Shown piece after piece: positions 57,418 to 64,000 of a DNA stretch of 64,000 bases. The DNA is taken from assembly GCA_016713335.1 (NCBI GenBank), contig JADJPH010000012.1:89571-153570 (forward strand). Direction: 5' to 3'. Origin of the DNA: Candidatus Fredericiella danica (GTDB taxonomy: Bacteria > Chloroflexota > Anaerolineae > Caldilineales > Caldilineaceae). Both the position numbers and the translations under genes were made by a program. Below the pieces are notes generated by a model. It saw only the letters and a list, made by a program, of their open reading frames with translations. It made no database searches and was not told where the DNA came from. How positions within the stretch are numbered: the first letter of the stretch is position 1; each line of letters begins with the position of its first letter.

Positions 57418-59684
57418 ATGTCAAAAATCCACCGCTACATCCCAGCATTTGCGCTGTTTGCGCTGCTGGGCGGTTTATTGCTGCTGACGCCTACCGGGGC
57501 GCATGCCGCATCAGACGCCGCCGATCAGCGCCGGCCCACGCCACCTGCGCTGCCCGCTGGTCCACGCACCGAGCGCACAGGGGCGACCATCGATGCCGTC
57601 GATGCCGGCACGGTGCTGTTGCTCGATCAAGTGACGCCGGGCGTCGTACCGAGCGCCGAGGATCCTGGCGACCCCTTCGACCCGACCAACCCAACGGTCG
57701 TCGTCGAGCAGATCAAGATGCCAGGGAATGTCTTCACCTTCACGGCAGCCATCACTGAGACCACCGCCTTCGACCTGGATCTCTATGTTGGCATCGACGC
57801 CAATCATGATGGCATTCCCCAACCCGATGAGACACTCTGCTATAGCGCCAGCGGTCAGGCGAGGGAAAGGTGCTCGATCTTTGCGCCAACGGTGGCTGAC
57901 TACTGGGCGATCATCCACAACTACACCGGCTCCTGGCCGCTGGACGATGACTTCGTCTTTTCGGCGCGGGCACAAGGCGTCGAAGGCCTCATGACCCCGA
58001 ATGCTTCCTACGAGAGTGGGCAGTATGTAATGCGGGGCGAGCAGGTCACCTACACACTCGGGCTGCAGCCGCCCGTCACCCGGTTGGGTCAAGTCACCTA
58101 TACGCTGACGGCCACCTTACCGGTGGGCATCACCTACCTGCCCGGGTCGGCTAACCCGGCGCCCATCCAGACCGACGGCAACGAACTGGTCTGGCGTCCT
58201 CCCTCAAACCGGGGCTATATCCCCGTGACCGTGGCAGCACGCGTTGACGACAATGCGCCGTTCAACACCATCCTTACGCCGCAGGGCGATCTCACTGTCG
58301 AGCCGGGCAGCGCCGAAGTCGCCATGATGATCCGGCGCCTCTTCGTGACGGGCGTTGCGCTGGCCATCGACGTGACCGGTCCGGCACGCGTCTTTCCCGG
58401 CGCGCCGATTTCCTACACGCTCACCGTCACCAACAACGGTCAGGCCACCGCCCAGGATGTGATCGTCCGTGCCAGCATCCCGCCTGGTGCTGCGCACCTT
58501 ACCGGCGGACAAGTCGTGGGGAATGTCGTTGAATGGGAGATCCCAACCCTCGGCGCAAAGAGCACCGAGCAGTTTGATTTCTCCGTTATCGCCACGGCTA
58601 CACCGATGATAGTAGAAACTGCAAGCACGGCTAACGCTGTGGAAGCGCCAATCAGCGCCGCCATCGTCGGCGGGGATGAAGCCGAACCCGGCGCCTGGCC
58701 CTGGCAGGCTGCACTCTGGTATGAGCCGGCCGATGAATGGTGGGGTTGTGGCGGTTCGCTGATCACCCCAGATTGGGTCTTGACCGCCGCCCATTGCGTA
58801 ACCAATGGCGCCGTGGTCAATGCGTTTCCGGGCGAGATCGGCGCCGTCGTAGGTCGCCACAAACTATCAAGCGATGCCGGACAAAACCTGCAGGTCAGCG
58901 AAGTGATCGTGCACCCAGCGTGGGATCCGTTCACCTCGACCACGACACGGCGCTCCTCAGGCTGGAAACCCCGGCGCAACTGACGGCGACGGTCCAGACC
59001 GTCCCACTTGTCCATCCAGACCAGCCTAAACTCAGTGCCGCGGGCAAACCTGCCGTTGTCACGGGATGGGGCAATACACAGTCGTTTCCCCAATGGCCCG
59101 ACGGTCTGCGCCAGGTGACGGTACCGCTCGTGGCACGGGAAGCCTGTGACGTCGCCTATCAGAACACGGGTTACCCGCCAGGCACAATCACGGACACCAT
59201 GATCTGCGCCGGGGTGGAAGAAGGGGGAAAGGATTCTTGCCAGGGAGACAGTGGTGGACCGCTCGTCGTCGAGGACAGCTTCTTAGGATGGTGGCAGGTC
59301 GGCGTGGTCAGTTGGGGTGAGGGGTGCGCCTTGCCGCAGATCCCCGGCGTCTATGCCCATGTGCCGGCATTCACCGACTGGATTGATCGGCGTGTCGCGT
59401 CGATCACCCTGAGTGACCATCTCGCGGGCGACTCTGTCCGCCAACGCGGACATCTCGCCATCGGCAGCAATGTTGTGGACACGTGGAATCACGCGGACAG
59501 GTGTACATGCCCGATTTGCAGCGCAACGAGCCGGTCGCTCGGTAAAGGACCATCGCGCAACGATATGAAGAAGATCCCCGGCCTGGACGGCGATCCCCTG
59601 CAGGGCTACGCGGACTTCTCGCCGTCCAGGCCGGGATCTTGGTCCATCAATGCCGGGGTGGATTCCAAAGCAGCCCGAGGTTAA
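57418..59684 (+). CDS. Secreted trypsin-like serine protease with N-terminal DUF11-type domain (frameshifted)
   Basis: Signal peptide YIPAFALFALLGGLLLLTPTGAHA, a pre-peptidase-like domain (FTFTAAITETTAFDLDLYVGID), then DUF11-like beta-sandwich sequence (ALAIDVTGPARVFPGAPISYTLTVTNNG). The S1 protease domain starts at AAIVGGDEAEPGAWPWQ and has His in VLTAAHCV, Asp in LDHDTALLRL, Ser in CQGDSGGPLVV, plus VGVVSWGEGCALPQIPGVYAHV. The frame changes near 58925. The IVGG mature end follows Ala rather than Arg/Lys, so activation would need a non-tryptic cut. The end beyond about 59420 (SDHLAGDSVRQRG...) is not family sequence and runs through an inverted repeat, so the true stop may be earlier. Confidence 0.87.
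59571..59640. terminator. Strong inverted repeat at the end of the trypsin-like gene
   Basis: AAGATCCCCGGCCTGGACGG with its complement ending 59640: 22-bp arms with one unpaired C and a 25-nt loop. It lies between the convergent protease and Mrr genes and could end transcription from either side; there is no long T tract on the plus strand. Confidence 0.5.
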
Positions 59685-59699
59685 AACCCCGGCTAGTTG

Positions 59700-61319
59700 C
59701 TAAAGTCGGCCTACGCCGACTGCAGATTTACGGAATTCTACATACTCCACCTGCCGCTTGCTGACCCCGATCTCGTACTCGATCAGCAGATCCAGCAGCC
59801 GCTCGCCGTCGATCAACGTGATCGGCGCCGCGCCGCGCTCAAACGCAGCCTGCTCCATCCCCTTGGTAAACTTGCCCGTTGTGATCACCGTGCCCCGCAC
59901 CGCATTAAAGCGATGCAACGAACCGCGCAACTGATCCAACACCGGCCGGGCCGATGGCGCCCTTGGACCGCTTCCTGCACCACCTCCCGAACGGCGCTGA
60001 TGCCCAGTTCAATCGTGCCAACGACATCCACCCCCTTGTCGTTGGAAGGTGCCGTGGTCGCCAAATGCTCATACCCCATCTCTTCAAGCAGCACTTTGAT
60101 CAGTTCCTCAAAGCGGATGGGATCCATCCCCAGCAGATACTCCTGTAGTTGGCGCCGCACCGTTTCCCGCAGTTCACGCACCATGCGAAACAGATCAGGA
60201 CCCTTGCGCGGCGTCGCGCTGGGTCCCGCCGTGCGCTCTACACGGCTGCCCAGGGTAGCCAGTCCCGCCTCAGTGGCCTCATACCGGTGCCCACGCCAGC
60301 ACAAAACCGCAGTCGATCAGATTGCGCAGCCGGTCATAGAGCGTGGTCTTGATGAAGTTGTCGCTCGCCGTGGTCGTCTCGCTCCGGCAGAACTGCGCAT
60401 AGCCCGGCAGCAAATCGCTGCGCCGGGCCGCACCATGCTCCGCCACCAGATGCAATATCACCAAGACCCCCTCGTAGGCGTCAATCTCGACCTCCAGCCC
60501 ACTGTCCGGCTTGTCAAAAAACTGCTGCCCGCGTTCGGTCAGACGCACGATCTCGCCATACCGTCTGCTCAACAGACCATGCTTGAAGGCAAGATACCAG
60601 CAACCCCGCGTGTAGCGCGGGTTCAACTGGCGATGCGAGGCGTGCCAGATGCGCTCGGCCAGGGTGCGTACCTCTCCCGCAAGCCGCACGGGAATCCAGG
60701 CGTCGGGTTCACTCCAATCCACTTGCTCCTGCGGGTTGCCGCTCTGCTCCTGCAGCGCCGTCAAGTCGTGATAGGCGGCGACGGCGATGCCATCCATGAT
60801 GCGCAAAAATGGCGCACGTTGGTGGCAGGTGGGAAAGAGCGGCGTCAACGAGCGGGCCTCGTGACGTCACTTGCCGGGCACCGGCACGGACGCCAAGCAC
60901 CAGGCAACTGCGCCTCGGCGTCAAAGATCGGCGCCTGCCCTTCGCGCGCCAGCCTGGCGGCGCTCATCTGGCCCCGCACTGCGCGCACGATGTCATGTGC
61001 GTCGATGGCTTCACGCTGCCAGCCTGCCGCCGTCAGCAGCCACACCGCCCGGCGTGGGCTATCGATCAGACCGTAGCGGCGCAAATAAGTACGCGTCCAT
61101 TGCAGGTTATACTCCAGCCGGCGCAACGCGCCCGGGCTGATGCTTTACCTCCACGACGCGGCTCGGCAAACCAAGCGCAGCAATCACATAAGCCGCAATC
61201 GATCATTGGTCGCCTGTCCGCGTGTGCACGCAAGGCCTCCAGCACCACAATAAACGTGTGTCGTAGGTGGGGATGGCAGCCAGTTCGGCAACCGGGCTCT
61301 CAGATGTTTCGTCTGTCAT
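59700..61319 (-). CDS. Mrr-like restriction endonuclease (frameshifted)
   Basis: About 540 residues in at least five frame segments. N-terminus MTDETSESPVAELAAIPTYDT, then VVLEALRAHADRRPM, IAAYVIAALGLPSR, and an Mrr_N-type winged helix NLQWTRTYLRRYGLIDSPRRAVWLLTAAG near 61090. Centre: WHASHRQLNPRYTRGCWYLAFKHGLLSRRYGEIVRLTERGQQFF. The C-terminal Mrr catalytic domain has MDPIRFEELIKVLLEEMGYE, the Asp in SNDKGVDVVGTI, and (V)Q..(K)RSKGAIGRPVLDQLRGSLHRFNAVRGTVITTGKFTKGM, the QxK arm being split by a 2-base loss near 59960. Mrr enzymes cut modified DNA and need no partner methylase; none is adjacent. ATG 61319. Confidence 0.72.
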
Positions 61320-61396
61320 GGGTGCGATCTGCGATGCAATCGAAAGGATAAATCCAGGGCGGATCGATTCGATTGTAACACAAATGCACGGCGATT

Positions 61397-63240
61397 TCAT
61401 GCCCAGAAACTTGCGCCGCACCGGCGCGTTCTTGCTGACTTCACGCTGGATCGCCAGCGCGAGATGGCTCATCTGAAACGGCTTCGATACATACGCCGAG
61501 GCGCCCGCCTGCAGGCAGCGCTCGCGGTCGCCCGGCATGGCCAGCGGTCAGCGCAATAATCGGCGTATGGGCTCAGCGCCACATCGGTTGCGGAACGGAT
61601 CTTCCGAATTGCCTCGATACCATCCATCATCGGCATGTGAATGTCCATCACAACGAGATCGGGGTTCAGCAACTCAGCCTTCTTCACGGCGTCGACGCCG
61701 TTGCTCACGCCAATGACTTTGTAGCCAACCGCCATCAAATAGTCACAGATCATCGCGTGTTACTACGTTGTCCTCGGCAATGATGACTACCGATTCGTGG
61801 CCGTTCTGGGCTTGGGCGGGCGCTTTCATTGGGATTGCGATTTCGGCGCCCTTCCTCAAATCGTTCATCTTCAGGAAGCACACGGAGCACGGAATCCTGA
61901 CGATGAAACGACTGCCCTCGTTGACCTTGCTTTCGACTGCCACCGTTCCACCGTGTAATTCGGTGTACCGCTTCACCAGACTGAGCCGTCCAACCCCGGT
62001 GCCCGGATATTCATAAGGCAGTCCCGAATTCAGTTGGGTAAAGGGCTGAAAGATCCGGGTTGCGTCGTCCGCACCAACGCCAATGCCCGTGTCCCAAAAC
62101 GACAAAGCAAACTTGCCCTTCGACATACTTTGCCTCCAGCCCAATCCGCCCACCTGGGTCGGTGAACTTGACTGCGTTGCTCAAGAGATTGACGAGAATC
62201 TCCTTCATCCGCCGCACATCGACTTCGACCGCCAGGTTGGCGTCCTCGCATGAAAAGGCGACGCTCAACCCGTGACGCCGCGCAGGCTCTTCGATCGCGT
62301 AGACTGGACTGGCAGAGATCCGTCACAGACGCCCATTCGATCTGCAGTTTCATCGCCTGCGTCGATCTTGGCGAGGTCAACACGTCGTTGATAAGTTGCA
62401 GCAGAGTGCGCCGACTTTCGCGAATCGCCATGAACCGCTGAAAGATCTTTCGAGCTAAGCGTCAGGTTTCCTTGCTCTTCCAAACACCTCCGTCAGCGCA
62501 AGAATCCAGTCAAAGGCGTCCGGAGTTCATGACTCATGTTGGCGAAGAATTCATCCTTGATCCGCAACGAACGTTCGGAGTTCGGCGTTGGCCAGACGTA
62601 GGTTCGCGGCGTATGCGGCGAAGTCGGTCTGCTGATCCGCATGCCTGCTCCTCAAGTTGCGCCCTTACTCTGCCGCAGCGCCTCTGCAAGCACCCACGCG
62701 ACGACCGCCACTGCGTAAAGGACCACGATTCCGGTAATGAGGTGGATACGCTCGGGCCAATCCCAACCATAATAGATCAAGCTCAGTGTGCAGAGCGTAG
62801 CAAAGGCAAACTGGCCCATGGCCTAGATCAACACACTGGAGAGCAAAACTGGAATGACACAGGCAACAAGCACCGCCCTGCGCTGGACCGTCGCCGCCAT
62901 CCCTCCCGCCGCCGTCAACACAAACAAGAGCATGAACGCAGTGCCGGCGACATCGGTTGAGGCCCAATGCTCCAGTACGAAGACAAAAACCAGCCCCACG
63001 ATGAAAAAGCATTGATCAAAATGTGCGTCTTCAGATCGGCGGTGGCGGCGGGTGATGCGTGGGACAAGCCAATCAGAGACCCCACGAGGAAAACCAACGC
63101 AACGACCGCCGTGATGGCCATAGCGCTGACAGCAAACGCCGCTTTGCAAGGGCGACGACTTTCCCTGGGTAACAACAGGAAGGAGCGATTCCCGGACTCG
63201 TTGGGCTATGCTTGGCGACACGTAGGCGCTTCCCTTGGCG
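61397..63240 (-). CDS. Membrane-bound hybrid histidine kinase with receiver domain (heavily frameshifted)
   Basis: Fragments in all three frames order as one protein. N-terminal membrane helices: AMAITAVVALVFLVGSLIGL, GTAFMLLFVLTAAGGMAA, AVLVACVIPVLLSSVL, HLITGIVVLYAVAVVAWVLAEALRQ. Then SLRIKDEFFANMSHELRTPL (HisKA phospho-His), RRTLLQLINDVLDLAKIDAG, N-box RRMKEILVNLLSNAVKFTDPGG, G1 FWDTGIGVGADD, G2 PGTGVGRLSLVKRYTELHGG, and a receiver domain: VVIIAEDN, phosphoacceptor Asp in LVVMDIHMPMMDG, Lys in YVSKPFQ. At least seven frame changes are needed. Both ends are uncertain; the stop at 61397 assumes one more break. It may be a decayed gene or only poor sequence. Confidence 0.68.
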
Positions 63241-63593
63241 AATGATGTGGACGGGCTAGCAGCAATTAAAGTGGGTGTGGATTGTGACCTGCACTCCTGG
63301 CGCAGCAGGGAGGTTGACACGCCGATCTGCTTCAGTGAGCGGCTGGCCGCCGCCAAACACCGGCAAATCGGTGAACGGCAGGTGCCAACGCCTGCTAGCC
63401 CAAGAAGGACATCCCTATCATAGACGAATCAGCTATGCAATACATCAGATAAATGACGTCTTCATTTCTTACCGTTTCGTAAGCTCAGCCAATTGGACAG
63501 GATCCGCCCGTTTTTCGTAATCAAAGGGGCAGGTGGGATAATGAATGGGCAGCCAGATGATCCAAATCTACCAATTGGCAAGGAGCATTCGGA
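63241..63593. other. Intergenic region upstream of mtnK
   Basis: Short open frames on both strands look non-coding. A SAM riboswitch, common before methionine-salvage genes in Firmicutes, was looked for and not recognised. The region may hold the true start of the minus-strand kinase. Confidence 0.4.
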
Positions 63594-64000
63594 ATGACAT
63601 ACGCGCACTGGACTCATACTGTCGTGGACCATTTGCGCTGTGTAGAAGCACTGGATGGCGCTGCTTGAGGTAGATTCACCCCCTTGTTGCAAAAGATGGG
63701 CGATGGCAACCTCGAACTTGTCTTCTCGTCGAGAACCCGAAGAACCCGAAGCAGTCTGGTATTGAAGCAAGCACTCCCTTACCTGCGCGTCGCCGGGGGA
63801 ATCTTGGCCCCTCACCCGTGAGCGGGTGCGCTTCGAAAAGCCAGGCTCTGATCAAACACAATGAACTGGCGCCAGGTCTTGCCCCACAAGTCTACGTCAA
63901 CGACGATGCCATGTCGCTGGTGGTCATGGAAAACCTCCCGCACCAGGGGTGATGCGGCGCCCCCTGGTGTCGCGCAAGCGGTTCCCGCACTTTTGCGGAT
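63594..64000 (+). CDS. mtnK: S-methyl-5-thioribose kinase, N-terminal part (3' end outside window, frameshifted)
   Basis: Phosphorylates 5-methylthioribose in methionine salvage. Starts MTYAHWTHTVVDHLRCVEAL with AAGGAG 8-9 nt upstream of ATG 63594. Family motifs appear in successive frames: MGDGNLELVF (P-loop-like GDGN), SLVLKQALPYLRVAG (ATP-binding Lys), ESWPLTRERVRFE, HNELAPGLAPQVYVNDDAMSLVVMENL, and VMRRPLVSRKRFPHF. At least four frame changes lie at about 63665, 63725, 63800 and 63838, and one near 63948. The catalytic C-terminal half lies beyond the window. Confidence 0.82.

Noticed and set aside
63241..63593. SAM riboswitch upstream of mtnK
   Set aside because: No kink-turn/four-way junction core or terminator was found in the region.

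Overview
The window looks like chromosomal DNA of a member of the Chloroflexota (Anaerolineae/Caldilineae-like). This is an inference from the gene mix: secreted subtilases, a trypsin-like protease and a clostripain, Gmad2/LysM and fibronectin-III-like surface proteins, DUF2721, split acyl-CoA dehydrogenase/phosphotransferase genes, a heterodimeric ABC exporter, and high GC throughout. No rRNA, tRNA, CRISPR array or phage was recognised.

A dominant property is broken reading frames. About 40 single-base frame changes hit genes on both strands, including housekeeping ones (lacZ, ftsK, DEAD helicase). Where the expected protein is clear, several sit in homopolymer runs (AAA to AAAA in lacZ near 1781; TTT/CCC in ftsK near 11345), which points to an unpolished long-read assembly. 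Broken genes are therefore given as one feature over the whole locus with the break positions noted. Separately, several proteins lack a whole internal block (ABC half-transporter A, PstC, a phosphotransferase, a class V aminotransferase), which homopolymer error does not explain.

Layout. 1-9.5 kb: end of a response-regulator protein, beta-galactosidase, lipid kinase, MgtC, UbiB-like kinase, secreted subtilase, HAD phosphatase. 9.5-16 kb: FtsK, a multi-pass membrane subtilase, a secreted beta-helix protein on the opposite strand. 16-18.8 kb: a large palindromic repeat, a UroD-like protein, and a small-protein/C39-like peptidase pair. 18.8-22.8 kb: a heterodimeric ABC exporter behind a leader with a promoter, a 28-codon peptide and two tandem terminators, a candidate ribosome-mediated attenuator. 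22.9-30 kb: CcmC-like membrane protein, REC-histidine kinase, zinc-ribbon protein, a giant Fn3-like surface protein. 29.8-31.5 kb: phosphotransferase remnant and acyl-CoA dehydrogenase. 31.9-39.6 kb: DUF2721, then a phosphate-starvation locus: PhoR/PhoB-like pair, Pho-box-like 11-bp repeats, an MshEN-universal stress protein fusion, then pstS-pstC-pstA-pstB. 39.7-46.9 kb: ATPase with nuclease-like tail, TIM-barrel isomerase, a block of GCCAAGACGCAAAG repeats, class I glutamine amidotransferase, penicillin acylase, aminotransferase remnant. 47-59.7 kb: Gmad2/LysM secreted protein, amidase, clostripain, unknown helical protein, DEAD-box helicase, trypsin-like protease. 59.7-64 kb: Mrr-like restriction endonuclease, heavily broken hybrid histidine kinase, and the start of methylthioribose kinase (mtnK).

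The best candidates for new biology are the leader-controlled exporter, the MshEN-USP fusion inside the pst locus, the C39-like peptidase with its small overlapping partner, and the dispersed palindromic repeat family.
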